Notes: generated from the letters alone by a model not told the origin. DNA of 64,000 nucleotides from JBGAJN01 sp044224905 (GCA_044224905.1 JBGAJN010000002.1:1116001-1180000), one strand, 5' to 3'. Counted from the stretch's first letter, positions 8,883 through 18,096 are shown. Translations and numbers: made by a program.

Positions 8883-10637
8883 ATGTTTACCGTTCTCCAT
8901 CTCGCCCAGTTCCCGCTGCAAGCCGCGCTCCGGCACGAGCCGGAATTGTGGCAACGTCCCGTGGCCCTCGTCGATCCGGCGGCCACCACGCCGCGCGTCG
9001 TCGAGTTCAATGCCGGCGCCAGCGCCGCCGGTATCACGCGCGGTCTCACGCCCACGCAAGCGCTCGCGCGTTGCCGCGCCGTGCTCATCCGCCATCGTTC
9101 GCCCGCGCAGGAACGCTCGACCACCGACGCCGTGTTGCAGGCCGCCTACGCATTTTCGCCGAACCTCGAAAACACCGCACCCGGCATGGTGACGATTGAT
9201 CTGCGCGGTTTGCCGGTCTTGCCCGTGGGCGAAACTATTTTTGCGTCCGCTGAGGAAGCGCTGCGAACGTGGGCCGCGCGCCTGCAATCTGCGGTCGCTG
9301 CGTTGAACCTCACCGCGCGCATCGGCATCGGGCCGACGCCGAATCTCGCGCAACACGCCGCGCGTTGGGGCGGCGGCATCGACATCGTGCGCGAGCCGCG
9401 CGCGTTCGTGGACGCCTTGCCCGTCGCGGCGCTCGAACCCTCCACCGACGTCACGTTGATCCTGCAAAAGTGGGGCATCCGCACCGTCGGCGAATTGCTC
9501 GCGCTCGGTCAGGACGCTGTGGCGGACCGGCTCGGGCTTGAGGCGATGGCGCTGTTTGCTGCCGCGTCCGTCACGGGCACGCGACCGCTGAATCTCGTCC
9601 GCCCTTCCGAGCACTACGAGGAAGCCTTCGACTTCGAACAAACGGTCGAGACGATGGAGCCGTTGCTGTTCATCCTGCGTCGTTTCGTCGATCACTTGAG
9701 CCAGCGTCTCGAACTCGCGGGCCTCGCTGCCGAGCGTCTTGCGTTGAGCCTGCGGCTTGAATCGGGCGAATTGCTCGAACGCTCTCTCCGCGTGCCGCAA
9801 CCGACGCGTCAGGCCGATGTGTTGTTCCGGATGCTGCACACGCATCTCGAATCGCTCCGCACCGAGTCACCCATCGCGAGCGTCGCGCTCAAGGCCGTGC
9901 CCACGCAGCCGGAACAGAAACAGTTCACGCTGTTCGAAGCCGCGCTCCGCGATCCGCATCAGTTTCAGGAAACTCTCGCGCGACTCAGCGCGCTAGTCGG
10001 CTCCGAACGTGTCGGCACGCCAATCCGCGAGAACAGCCACCGCGTCGATGCCTTCAAACTTGTGCCCCCGGATTTTGAAAACGCGCCGAGCCAGCTCAGC
10101 CAACGCGTGCCCGAAATTCTGCGCGCCACGCCGCTGCGGAAATTTCGCCCGATGAAGAAAGCTCAGGTGGAAATGGAGTCGGAGACAACTGGCGCGCGCG
10201 TTGCGCGTCGTGATGAGAAATTATTCGTCCCGTTTCCCCTCACTCCCGCGCTCTCCCGCGGGGAAAGGGAGATGTCTTCGTCGTCCTCTCGAAAACCAAA
10301 ACGCAGTGACAACGGAACGACCGATCAAACTCCAGGTGACGAACGCTTCCTGTTTCCTCTCCCCTCGGGAGAGGCTCGGGGTGAGGGGAATCCCGATACT
10401 CCCATTCAGAGTGAGTCTCATTCTCCTACCGTCGAAAACGCCCGCCCGCTCTCTCTCCAGTGCGCCGTGAGCAAGGGCCAGTTGAAAATCTCCGTCGGCC
10501 CTTGGCGCACGTCGGGGCACTGGTGGGAGCCCGCTGCGTGGCAACGCGAGGAGTGGGACGTGCAAACGCGCGACGGTCAGGTGCTGCGCCTCGTGCGCGT
10601 CGCGGATGATTGGTTCGTGGAAGGCGTGCTCGATTGA
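8883..10637 (+). CDS. imuB: ImuB, Y-family polymerase homologue without catalytic acids
   Basis: 584 residues with Y-family (DinB-like) layout. The N-terminus reads FTVLHLAQFPLQAA where active polymerases have DxDxFF, so it is a non-catalytic ImuB, which bridges DnaE2 and the sliding clamp. Palm and finger regions, a little-finger domain (about 240-345) and a C-terminal region follow. Residues about 450-504 are encoded by a palindromic repeat element and read as low-complexity PLTPALSRGERE-like sequence, so that linker was acquired by in-frame insertion. The gene sits between imuA and a GIY-YIG nuclease gene that starts 5 bases after its stop. Confidence 0.9.
   Translation: MFTVLHLAQFPLQAALRHEPELWQRPVALVDPAATTPRVVEFNAGASAAGITRGLTPTQALARCRAVLIRHRSPAQERSTTDAVLQAAYAFSPNLENTAPGMVTIDLRGLPVLPVGETIFASAEEALRTWAARLQSAVAALNLTARIGIGPTPNLAQHAARWGGGIDIVREPRAFVDALPVAALEPSTDVTLILQKWGIRTVGELLALGQDAVADRLGLEAMALFAAASVTGTRPLNLVRPSEHYEEAFDFEQTVETMEPLLFILRRFVDHLSQRLELAGLAAERLALSLRLESGELLERSLRVPQPTRQADVLFRMLHTHLESLRTESPIASVALKAVPTQPEQKQFTLFEAALRDPHQFQETLARLSALVGSERVGTPIRENSHRVDAFKLVPPDFENAPSQLSQRVPEILRATPLRKFRPMKKAQVEMESETTGARVARRDEKLFVPFPLTPALSRGEREMSSSSSRKPKRSDNGTTDQTPGDERFLFPLPSGEARGEGNPDTPIQSESHSPTVENARPLSLQCAVSKGQLKISVGPWRTSGHWWEPAAWQREEWDVQTRDGQVLRLVRVADDWFVEGVLD
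10236..10388. repeat. Palindromic repeat pair inserted inside imuB
   Basis: Two arms of about 35 bases (10236-10270 and 10355-10388) are imperfect inverted copies built on CCCCTCAC, CTCTCCC and CGGGAGAG blocks. About 85 bases of unrelated sequence lie between them. The element is translated in frame inside imuB. It looks like a REP/MITE-type intergenic element that entered coding DNA. Confidence 0.75.
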
Positions 10638-10642
10638 AAACC

Positions 10643-11446
10643 ATGCACGTGTGCGAACATCAATTGCTCCTGTTGCCGCCGCCGCGCCCCCTCGCCGAAC
10701 GGCTCGGTCGGGAATTCTTCCGGCAGGTTCCCGAGTGTCCCGGTGTTTATCTCCTCTGCGGCGCGGGCGATGGCGTGCTCTACATCGGCAAGGCGAAGAA
10801 TCTCCGCCGCCGGCTCGGCTCATATCGCTCGGCTAATCCCGATCGCCTCTCGCGCAAGCTCCGTCGTCTCCTCGCCACCGTCGAACGAATCCACTGGGAC
10901 GAATGCGCCGATGAAAACGCCGCGCTGGAACGCGAAGCCGAACTGCTGCGCTCGCTACGTCCGCGCTTCAACAGCGCGGGAGTTTTCCCCGCGCCCTCGG
11001 AATATCTCTCGTGGGAATGTCGCGAAACAGAGTTCGTGCTGCGCGTCACCACGGCGCGTGTGGCGACGAGTGGCATTGGCCCCTTGCCGCGACTCGGCCA
11101 CGCGGCCGTCGCCCTCGCGCGGATGAGTTGGCGTCTGTTGCACCGCGACGTCGCATGGCACGAGATGCCGCGCCAGTTGTTGCACGGGAGTCGCTGCGAG
11201 ATACGCCGGATTCCGTTTGATGCGGCGGAGCAGGGGAAGGCGCGTCGATTGAACGAGCAGTTGGAAATGTTTCGCGATGGCGGTCTCGCGGACTTTCCCG
11301 AACGACTGCTTGCGGAGATCGGCGCGGTGAACCCGTTCGAAACTCAGTGGGCCGCCGCTGATGCGGAAACACTAGCCGACCTCGCGCAACGCATTGCTCG
11401 TCAGCGCCGTCGCGGAGGGAACCTGGCCTCAACGAGCATCTCATAA
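10643..11446 (+). CDS. GIY-YIG nuclease, UvrC N-terminal/Cho-like
   Basis: 267 residues. Residues about 25-120 form a GIY-YIG domain: PGVYLL, then VLYIGKAKNLRRRL, and a conserved Glu in NAALEREAELL. This is the arrangement of the UvrC N-terminal nuclease and of Cho, which cut DNA 3' of lesions. The C-terminal half is not recognised and no UvrC helix-hairpin-helix is visible. The ATG at 10643 follows the imuB stop closely; a GTG at 10610 inside imuB is the alternative. Its stop overlaps the dnaE2 ATG by one base (TAATG), so it is part of the mutasome operon. A role in lesion processing is inferred. Confidence 0.82.
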   Translation: MHVCEHQLLLLPPPRPLAERLGREFFRQVPECPGVYLLCGAGDGVLYIGKAKNLRRRLGSYRSANPDRLSRKLRRLLATVERIHWDECADENAALEREAELLRSLRPRFNSAGVFPAPSEYLSWECRETEFVLRVTTARVATSGIGPLPRLGHAAVALARMSWRLLHRDVAWHEMPRQLLHGSRCEIRRIPFDAAEQGKARRLNEQLEMFRDGGLADFPERLLAEIGAVNPFETQWAAADAETLADLAQRIARQRRRGGNLASTSIS

Positions 11447-14400
11447 TGCCTTCGTCCGATTACATCGAACTTCACGCGCGCAGTGCGTTCAGCTTTCTGC
11501 GCGGTGGATCGTTGCCCGAGAAGCTCGCGGAGACGGCGGGGCAGTTGGGACTCGGCGCGCTCGGCCTGTGCGATCGCATGGGCGTTTACGGCGCGCCGCG
11601 TTTGATGAGCACGGCGAAAGAAGTCGGCGTGCGCCCGATCTTCGGCACCGAACTCGCGATGGACGATGGCTCCGTGGTGCCCGTGCTCGTCGCAAATCGC
11701 ACCGGCTACAACCACCTGTGCGAGCTGCTCACGCGCGCGCACCTGCGTGCGCCCAAGGGCGAAGGCGTCGTGCGCTGGCATGAGTTGCCGGAGTTCGCCG
11801 AGGGATTGGTCGCGTTGACAGGTGATAAGGAAGGACCGCTCGCACGGGGTTTGTGCGGGGTGGCACCCGCGTCTCGCGGGTCGTTCGCGGCGTCGCGCCG
11901 CGAACTCGATGGGATAACGGGCGTTCATCACCTTCACGATCTTCGGCGAGACGCCGAAGGTGACCCGCGAGACGCGGGTGCTACCGGGATTTTGGCGAAT
12001 CTCGTTCGCGTCTTCGGTCCCAAAAATGTCTTCGTCGAAATCCAACGCCACTATCAACGTGGTGAGGAGCGGTTGAACCGAGCGCTTATCGATCTCGCTC
12101 GGGCGCACGGGCTGCCGTTGCTCGCGACGAATGGCGTCATGCACGCGACGCCGGAAGGCCGTCAGATCGCCGACGTGTTCACGTGCTTGCGCAATCACAC
12201 CACGCTTGATGGCGCGGGGACGTTGCTTTCCGTCAATGCGGAGCGGCATCTCAAAACGGCCGCGCAGATGCAGTCGTTGTTTGCGGATCTTCCCGACGCG
12301 ATCACGAACACCGCGCGGCTCGCGGATCGTTTGCGTTTCGAACTCACCGATCTCGGTTACGAGTTTCCGAAATTTCCCGTCGGTCCCGGCGAGACGATGG
12401 AAGGCGTGCTGCGCGAGCGCGCGTATGCGGGCGCGCGTGATCGTTACCACGGCGAAGTGCCGGAGAAAATCCGCGCGCTGCTGGAAAAGGAACTCGCACT
12501 CATCAACGAACTCGGGTTCGCCGGTTACTTCCTGCTCGTGTGGGACATCGTGCGGTTCTGTCGCAGCGAAGGAATCATGGTGCAAGGCCGTGGCAGCGCG
12601 GCGAACAGCGCGGTGTGTTTCTGCCTCGGCATAACGGCGGTTGATCCGGTGAAGTTCAACGTGCTGTTCGAACGCTTCCTCACGCGTGCGCGCAAGGCGT
12701 GGCCCGACATCGATCTCGATCTGCCGAGCGGCGACCGGCGCGAACGCGTGATTCAGGAAGTGTTCCGTCGCTACGGTCCACACGGCGCAGCGATGACCGG
12801 CACGGTGATTACATATCGCGGACGCAGCGTGGCGCGTGAATTGGGCAAGGTGCTCGGCTTGCCCGTCGACATCCTCGATCGCTTTTCGTCGCTATTCGCG
12901 AGCGGGGATTTTCCGCACACGGTGCAACTCTTTGATCAAATGGAGCAGGCCGGTTTGTCGCGGGCGCATCCGCGCGCTCCGGCGTTCGCCACGCTTTATC
13001 AGCAGATGGCGCGGTTGCCGCGGCATCTCGGCCAGCACTCGGGTGGAATGATTATTTGCCAGGGCAAGTTGAACCGCTTCGTACCGCTGGAAAACGCGGC
13101 GATGCCCGGACGCGTCGTGGCGCAATGGGACAAGGACGATTGCGAAGATCTCGGCATCATCAAGGTGGATCTGCTCGGGCTCGGCATGATGTCGGCGTTG
13201 CAGGACACGGTGACGCTCTGTGCGCAACGCGGCCGGCCGGTGGACCTCGCGCAATTGCCGCAGGACGACGCGTCGACCTTCGCGATGATGCAACGCGCCG
13301 ACACGATCGGCGTGTTTCAAATTGAGAGCCGTGCGCAGATGGCGACGTTGCCGCGCATGAAGCCGACTTGCTTTTACGATGTGGTCATCGAGGTCGCGAT
13401 CATCCGGCCGGGGCCGATTCAAGGCGACCTCGCGCATCCGTTTCTGCGTCGGCGCTGCGGCGAGGAGGAGATCACTTACTACGCGCCGCAGCTGAAACCG
13501 GTGCTCGAACGCACGTTGGGCGTGCCGTTGTTTCAGGAACAGATGCTGGAGATCGCACAGGTGATGGCAAAGTTTTCTGGTGAAGAAGCGGAGGACTTGC
13601 GGCGCGCGATGAGTTTCCATCGCTCCGATGAGCGCATGAACAGCGCCGTGGCGAAACTCCGTGGGGCGATGGACGGATGCAACGTCGCGCCCGGAGTCGC
13701 GGAGGCGATCGTTCGCGCGGTGGGCTCGTTCGCGCTCTACGGATTTCCCGAGTCGCACGCGATCAGCTTCGCGCACCTCGCCTATGCGAGCACGTATCTC
13801 AAGGTGCACCGCGCGGTGGAGTTTTATTGCGCGCTGCTGAACAATCAGCCGATGGGCTTTTACTCGCCGGCTACGCTGGTGAAGGATGCGAAACGTCACG
13901 GCGTGCAGGTGCGGCCGGTGTGCGTGTTGCGTTCGGATTGGGACTGCGTGATTGAAGCGGACGGATCAATCCGGCTCGGGCTGCGACAAGTGCAAGGACT
14001 GCGACGCGATCACGCGGAGAAGTTACTGCAAGCGCGCGCGGCGTCGGCTTTCCGCTCGCTCGAAGATTTCAAAACGCGCACACGATTCACTGCGGATGAA
14101 TTGCGCACGCTCGCGGAGATCGGTGCGTTGAACCAGCTCTCCACGCATCGTCGCGCGGCCTTGTGGGAAGTGGAACGTGCAGTGCGCGAGGATGAATTTT
14201 CCTTTGGTGACGCGGGCGCTGCGGTTAGTTCGCCGTTACGACCGATGGATGACTTCGAGCGCGTGCAGGCGGATTTTTCATCGCTCGCTTTGACGACCGG
14301 TCCGCATCCGATGGCGCTGGTGCGGCCGAAACTCACGGATCATTGGACCGCGGCGGCGCTGTCGGGCGCCCGTGATGGTGAGCGCGTGCGCGTGGCGGGC

Positions 14401-14658
14401 ATGGTGATTTGCCGGCAACGCCCCGGCACCGCGAAGGGCGTGGTGTTCGTGAGCCTCGAGGATGAGACCGGCATCGCGAACGTGATCGTCGCGGCGAAAT
14501 TCTTCGAAGCGCACCGCCTCGTGATCACGAGCGAAGGCTTCCTGAGTTTCGCCGGTCCTGTTCAATACCGGCACGGGACGATTCACGTTCGCGCGGAGAA
14601 AGTGGACTGGCTCGACGTCACCGAACTGCAAGCCGGCGTCTCACACGATTTCCATTGA
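11446..14658 (+). CDS. dnaE2: Error-prone DNA polymerase III alpha subunit DnaE2
   Basis: 1070 residues, normal for DnaE2. It begins with a PHP domain (YIELHARSAFSFLRGG), then the polymerase core with catalytic Asp residues in WPDIDLDLPSGD near 420, the finger region, helix-hairpin-helix motifs, and a C-terminal OB fold (VRVAGMVICRQRP, about 970-1050). It is the catalytic partner of ImuA/ImuB in mutagenic bypass synthesis. Residues about 138-180, in the PHP region, are encoded by a palindromic repeat insertion that keeps the frame. It is the last gene of the imuA-imuB-nuclease-dnaE2 operon. Confidence 0.95.
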   Translation: MPSSDYIELHARSAFSFLRGGSLPEKLAETAGQLGLGALGLCDRMGVYGAPRLMSTAKEVGVRPIFGTELAMDDGSVVPVLVANRTGYNHLCELLTRAHLRAPKGEGVVRWHELPEFAEGLVALTGDKEGPLARGLCGVAPASRGSFAASRRELDGITGVHHLHDLRRDAEGDPRDAGATGILANLVRVFGPKNVFVEIQRHYQRGEERLNRALIDLARAHGLPLLATNGVMHATPEGRQIADVFTCLRNHTTLDGAGTLLSVNAERHLKTAAQMQSLFADLPDAITNTARLADRLRFELTDLGYEFPKFPVGPGETMEGVLRERAYAGARDRYHGEVPEKIRALLEKELALINELGFAGYFLLVWDIVRFCRSEGIMVQGRGSAANSAVCFCLGITAVDPVKFNVLFERFLTRARKAWPDIDLDLPSGDRRERVIQEVFRRYGPHGAAMTGTVITYRGRSVARELGKVLGLPVDILDRFSSLFASGDFPHTVQLFDQMEQAGLSRAHPRAPAFATLYQQMARLPRHLGQHSGGMIICQGKLNRFVPLENAAMPGRVVAQWDKDDCEDLGIIKVDLLGLGMMSALQDTVTLCAQRGRPVDLAQLPQDDASTFAMMQRADTIGVFQIESRAQMATLPRMKPTCFYDVVIEVAIIRPGPIQGDLAHPFLRRRCGEEEITYYAPQLKPVLERTLGVPLFQEQMLEIAQVMAKFSGEEAEDLRRAMSFHRSDERMNSAVAKLRGAMDGCNVAPGVAEAIVRAVGSFALYGFPESHAISFAHLAYASTYLKVHRAVEFYCALLNNQPMGFYSPATLVKDAKRHGVQVRPVCVLRSDWDCVIEADGSIRLGLRQVQGLRRDHAEKLLQARAASAFRSLEDFKTRTRFTADELRTLAEIGALNQLSTHRRAALWEVERAVREDEFSFGDAGAAVSSPLRPMDDFERVQADFSSLALTTGPHPMALVRPKLTDHWTAAALSGARDGERVRVAGMVICRQRPGTAKGVVFVSLEDETGIANVIVAAKFFEAHRLVITSEGFLSFAGPVQYRHGTIHVRAEKVDWLDVTELQAGVSHDFH
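11859..11985. repeat. Palindromic element inserted in frame in dnaE2
   Basis: Outer arms of 24 bases (11859-11882 and 11962-11985) are inverted copies with one mismatch and contain ACCCGCGTCTCGCGGGT. Two perfect inner hairpins lie between them: GTTCGCGGCG with its complement at 11883-11905, and CTTCGGCG with its complement at 11941-11958. The element is wholly coding and adds roughly 35-45 residues compared with usual DnaE2. Confidence 0.85.
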
Positions 14659-14667
14659 GTAATGCAT

Positions 14668-17115
14668 TCACTGCGCTTGGCGCAGGCGGAAGAATTGTTG
14701 TTGGGCGTCGCTCGGGACATTCAACATCAGGCGATCACCGATCACGGAAACGTTGTTCGTGCTCGGGAACCATTGCGTCGGTTTCTTGAGTTGGTCCGCT
14801 TGTTCAAGCACGGCGGTGGCCGGCGTGTTGAGCCAGGAGACTTGAAGGAGATCACCCGTGTTTTCCGGGCTGAGTTGCAATCGTGGAGTGATCGTGATGG
14901 TGCCGGTGTTCGTGACGGTCAGTTGCGTCGCGCCATCGGTGACCGACGAAATAACCGTCCACGGATACGTGCCGGGTGTCGCGAACGTGTGCATCGTAAA
15001 CGCAGCGGGACTGTGCGCCGAGCCGTCGCCGAAGTCCCAGTCGTAGGTGACGTTCGCCAATGTGTTGCTGGTGCGGGCGACCACGGAGAACGCGACGACC
15101 CATTCGGCGGGATAACTCGGAGGAACCATCGCGCTGGCTGTTAGTGTGAACGGGCCTTGCGCCACAGCAACGGCGCCTGTGCCGAGGTTGGAGTTCTTGG
15201 AGCCGTCATAGGCGGCGAATGTAAACTTGTCCGTGCCGACGAAACCGGGATTGGGAAAGTAAGTGGCCTGACCTCCGACCAGACCAACCGCGCCGTTCGT
15301 AGGCTGTGAGACAATGCGCAACGTCGCGCCGACCCCGATCACGGGCAATGTCATCGAGACGGATTGATCGTTGCTCGTATTGGTCGAAACGTTGGTCACG
15401 CTGGGCGGGGCGTTCGTGTTGGCGTTGTCGTCTGTGGGGCTGCTGTGGCAGGTGTAACAGCCGATTTGTGCGCCGCGGAAGAACTTTTTGCTGCCGAACG
15501 CGCTCAAGCTGCGATCGGTTTGCGTTCTCGATAAAACCGTGCCCCGCGAATCTGAGCCGTGGCAGGTCTTGCACTGAGCGGTTGATACGTAGTTGCTCTT
15601 GATCAAATCCGGATGCCCGTTAATCCAAGGTTGTCCGATTGGATGCATGCCGTGCGGACCGTTGGTCGCCGTGTTGGCATTGACCGGCATCGAAACGTGG
15701 CAGGCGGTGCATTCGATCATCATGCCGCCGTGTCCTTGAATGCGTTCGTTGCGGACGTTGTCGTTGCGATGCGTCGCGGGAAATTCGGCGTGGGTCGAAC
15801 CGTGACACGCAGAACATTGCAGCCCGCCGTGGCCGCTCGAGAAGCGATACAATGAAATGCCCGGCGCCGGGGTGTTGTCCAGCGTAGCAAAGGTTTTGTT
15901 GATGGCGACGCGCGGGAGGCCGTTGGTTTCGAGCGCGCTAGTGTAGCGAATCTGCCCGTTGTTGTTAGTGGCGGTTCCGGTGTGACAACTCTGGCAATTG
16001 GGTTCCATGAACCAGCCGACGCGCGCGGACGATCCGACCTGACTCATGTTGCCATGGCAGCTCTGGCATTGCATCGACATCGTGCCGTCATTCGCGATCG
16101 CTCCGCCCATGGCACCGCGCAGGCAGCGCGTGGCGGAACCGGGATGGCAACGGTAGCACGCGGCACGATGCGCTGAACTGTCGAGCGTGATGTGCAAATC
16201 GGGATCCATGACTGTCGCGTGCTTGCTGTGCACCGATGCGGTGAGGGGAGGAATGGTGCTGTAACTGTCGGTGCCCAACGCTTCGGAAGCGTGGCACGTA
16301 GCGCAGAGCACAGGTTTCCCGTCCGCGATCACGCCGTGAAACAATCCTTTCGCATTGAACCCGCGCGCGGCGAGGGCGGCTTGATAAAGGTCCGTGTGAT
16401 TGGCGAACTGGTGCTCGTCATGAAGACGCAAGATGTTCAGACGAAAATCGCGCTCGCGATTGCTGCTCCACACCCAGCCGCCAGCGGGCTTCGCGTCATT
16501 GCCGGCACCTGAGGCGTGACAAACGCGGCAATCCATTTCGTCAGAGACCGGCAGCACGATGTCGTTCGTGGCAATGGGCTGATTGGCAGCGTTGCGGGCG
16601 ATCACGCGCATCATCGGGTAAGGATTCTTCAACCCGGCGTCGTCGAATGGCGCGATGGGGATGCCTTCGGCACGAAACCAATTCACCAGGGCCGCCGCGA
16701 TCGGAGCGGGACGGTTCGTCTGTTCGAACAACATTGTTTGCGGCGTGTTGCTCGGGCCGGGCATGGACCAGCCCGCGAGTCCCGCTTCCGGCGCAAGGGT
16801 GGGACCGTATAGCGCCGTAGCAAAAGAGTAGTAGTTCCCTTTGCCCATCGCAGTTGAGTTGAAGGAGCCGCTGGGATCGGCAACCGCTTGATACGTCACC
16901 GTGTAGCCGTCGCCGTTGGTGATCAGGAGACCACCGACGATGAGTTGGGCTTCAATCGTGTTGTAGGGCGGCAGGACGCTGAACACCGAGTAATCGCTGT
17001 CCATGCAATGCATGCCGAGGTTGTTCCATCCGAGGAGTTGTGCGGTGGCGGCCTGGCCAACGATCGCCGTGGCACAAAGGAGGGCGCCCACCAATGGGGT
17101 TCTTAGGGTTTTCAT
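14668..17115 (-). CDS. Secreted multihaem c-type cytochrome with PKD-type tail
   Basis: 815 residues with signal peptide (MKTLRTPLVGALLCATAIVGQA). I count nine CXXCH haem-binding motifs between about residues 195 and 560 (CRVCH, CATCH, CYRCH, CQSCH twice, CSACH, CTACH, CKTCH, CYTCH). The N-terminal GWNNLGMHCMD region precedes them. The C-terminal third has a cadherin/Big-like domain (about 590-650), a PKD domain with YDWDFGDG (about 670-745) and a short beta-rich tail. It is probably a periplasmic or surface electron-transfer protein; redox partner and substrate are not evident. It is divergent from an ArsR regulator, which may control it. Confidence 0.85.
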   Translation of the reverse strand: MKTLRTPLVGALLCATAIVGQAATAQLLGWNNLGMHCMDSDYSVFSVLPPYNTIEAQLIVGGLLITNGDGYTVTYQAVADPSGSFNSTAMGKGNYYSFATALYGPTLAPEAGLAGWSMPGPSNTPQTMLFEQTNRPAPIAAALVNWFRAEGIPIAPFDDAGLKNPYPMMRVIARNAANQPIATNDIVLPVSDEMDCRVCHASGAGNDAKPAGGWVWSSNRERDFRLNILRLHDEHQFANHTDLYQAALAARGFNAKGLFHGVIADGKPVLCATCHASEALGTDSYSTIPPLTASVHSKHATVMDPDLHITLDSSAHRAACYRCHPGSATRCLRGAMGGAIANDGTMSMQCQSCHGNMSQVGSSARVGWFMEPNCQSCHTGTATNNNGQIRYTSALETNGLPRVAINKTFATLDNTPAPGISLYRFSSGHGGLQCSACHGSTHAEFPATHRNDNVRNERIQGHGGMMIECTACHVSMPVNANTATNGPHGMHPIGQPWINGHPDLIKSNYVSTAQCKTCHGSDSRGTVLSRTQTDRSLSAFGSKKFFRGAQIGCYTCHSSPTDDNANTNAPPSVTNVSTNTSNDQSVSMTLPVIGVGATLRIVSQPTNGAVGLVGGQATYFPNPGFVGTDKFTFAAYDGSKNSNLGTGAVAVAQGPFTLTASAMVPPSYPAEWVVAFSVVARTSNTLANVTYDWDFGDGSAHSPAAFTMHTFATPGTYPWTVISSVTDGATQLTVTNTGTITITPRLQLSPENTGDLLQVSWLNTPATAVLEQADQLKKPTQWFPSTNNVSVIGDRLMLNVPSDAQQQFFRLRQAQ

Positions 17116-17252
17116 GGAGCTGGTTCTTCATGGGTTTTGGTGGGTTAAGATTGTGGCACGGTTCGGTTCATCCCGCTTTCTGGTCGCGAACAGTGATGCC
17201 CTGTGGCGCTGGGTTTGGTCTTGTGAAAGCAATCGAGTTGTTGTATTCTTAA

Positions 17253-17276
17253 ATTACCATATCGCTATGTGGTAAT
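17253..17276. promoter_or_regulatory. Palindromic operator directly before arsR start codon
   Basis: Inverted repeat ATTACC / GGTAAT with 12 bases between the arms, ending on the base before the ATG. ArsR/SmtB dimers bind AT-rich palindromes of this kind. There is no space for a Shine-Dalgarno sequence, so translation would be leaderless or depend on other features. It lies in the 161-bp gap between the divergent regulator and cytochrome genes and could repress both. Confidence 0.6.
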
Positions 17277-17621
17277 ATGTCAACGCCAAAGAAGAAAATG
17301 CTTTCGTCCGGCCAGCTGACGGCCGTCTCGCGCTTGTTTTCCGTTCTTTCAGAGCCGAGCCGGCTGGCTTTGCTTCAGGCATTGCACGATGGGCCGTTGT
17401 CGGTGAACGAACTTGTGGAAGAATGTGAAATGAAGCAGGCCAACGTCTCGAAGCATCTGGGCGTGTTGCACAGCCACCATTTGGTGAAGCGGGAGCGTGA
17501 CGGAATCACGGTGCGGTATGAGATTGCGGATCCGATGATTTTCTCCCTGTGCAATTTAGTTTGCGGAAAAATGGAGCGCGATGCCAAGCGCATGGCCGCG
17601 ATATTCCATCCGGAGATTTAA
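17277..17621 (+). CDS. ArsR/SmtB family transcriptional regulator
   Basis: 114 residues with a winged helix: LFSVLSEPSRLALLQALHDGPLSV, recognition helix around KQANVSKHLGVLHSHHLV, and wing RERDGITVRYEIAD. The C-terminal helix has Cys in SLCNLVCGKM, which could serve ligand or redox sensing but does not match the ELCVC metal site of ArsR. It is probably autoregulated through the abutting palindrome and may regulate the divergent multihaem cytochrome. Confidence 0.85.
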   Translation: MSTPKKKMLSSGQLTAVSRLFSVLSEPSRLALLQALHDGPLSVNELVEECEMKQANVSKHLGVLHSHHLVKRERDGITVRYEIADPMIFSLCNLVCGKMERDAKRMAAIFHPEI

Positions 17622-18096
17622 GTTCAGCTTGGACGGAGGTGTTTCGCCGGGTGGAACGGGCTCCAAAAGGGGTGGTCAGAAATCCAATGGGTCATTCAAC
17701 CAGTGGAATGCAGGCTCCTGGAGAATAGAAAGTGATGCTCTCAGGCTGACAGCGATGTCCGATGCGACGTGCGACGAGGATTGTCTCTTCTCCCAGGCCG
17801 AACTCAATAAAGCCGCATTCACCGCAAGCGATACATTGCCACTTGCGCCTGACGACGCGCGGCTTGGAATCGACAGCGTGCCGATCCGCCCAAAACGAAT
17901 CGCGCCCGCATATATTGACTGGGGCACTGCGACTGTTGGTGGTGGGGCGCTCTGGATTCATCGAATGCTTGAGCTAAGCTCCACCATGTCGGTGGGGTCG
18001 TAAAGGGGTGCAGAGCACTTTTCCGCTATGGAGTTCGGTTTTCGGAAAAATCCGTGTTCATCGGCGACTATCCATGGTTAAACTTTCCGCGCTCTT
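17622..18096. other. Intergenic stretch without a supported gene
   Basis: About 475 bases between arsR and gatB. An open frame covering 17581-18003 overlaps the arsR 3' end in another frame and its product matches no family I know; I treat it as chance. No clear promoter, hairpin or Shine-Dalgarno for gatB was seen. Confidence 0.4.

Noticed and set aside
8019..9845. 608-codon minus-strand open frame opposite imuA and imuB
   Set aside because: Arg/Gly/Ala-rich translation without any family, opposite two well-recognised genes; a product of high GC content.
11401..12783. 460-codon minus-strand open frame opposite dnaE2
   Set aside because: Shadow of dnaE2, His/Arg-rich and unlike any protein.
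17581..18003. 140-codon frame after arsR
   Set aside because: Begins inside arsR in another frame, has no family and no ribosome-binding site.
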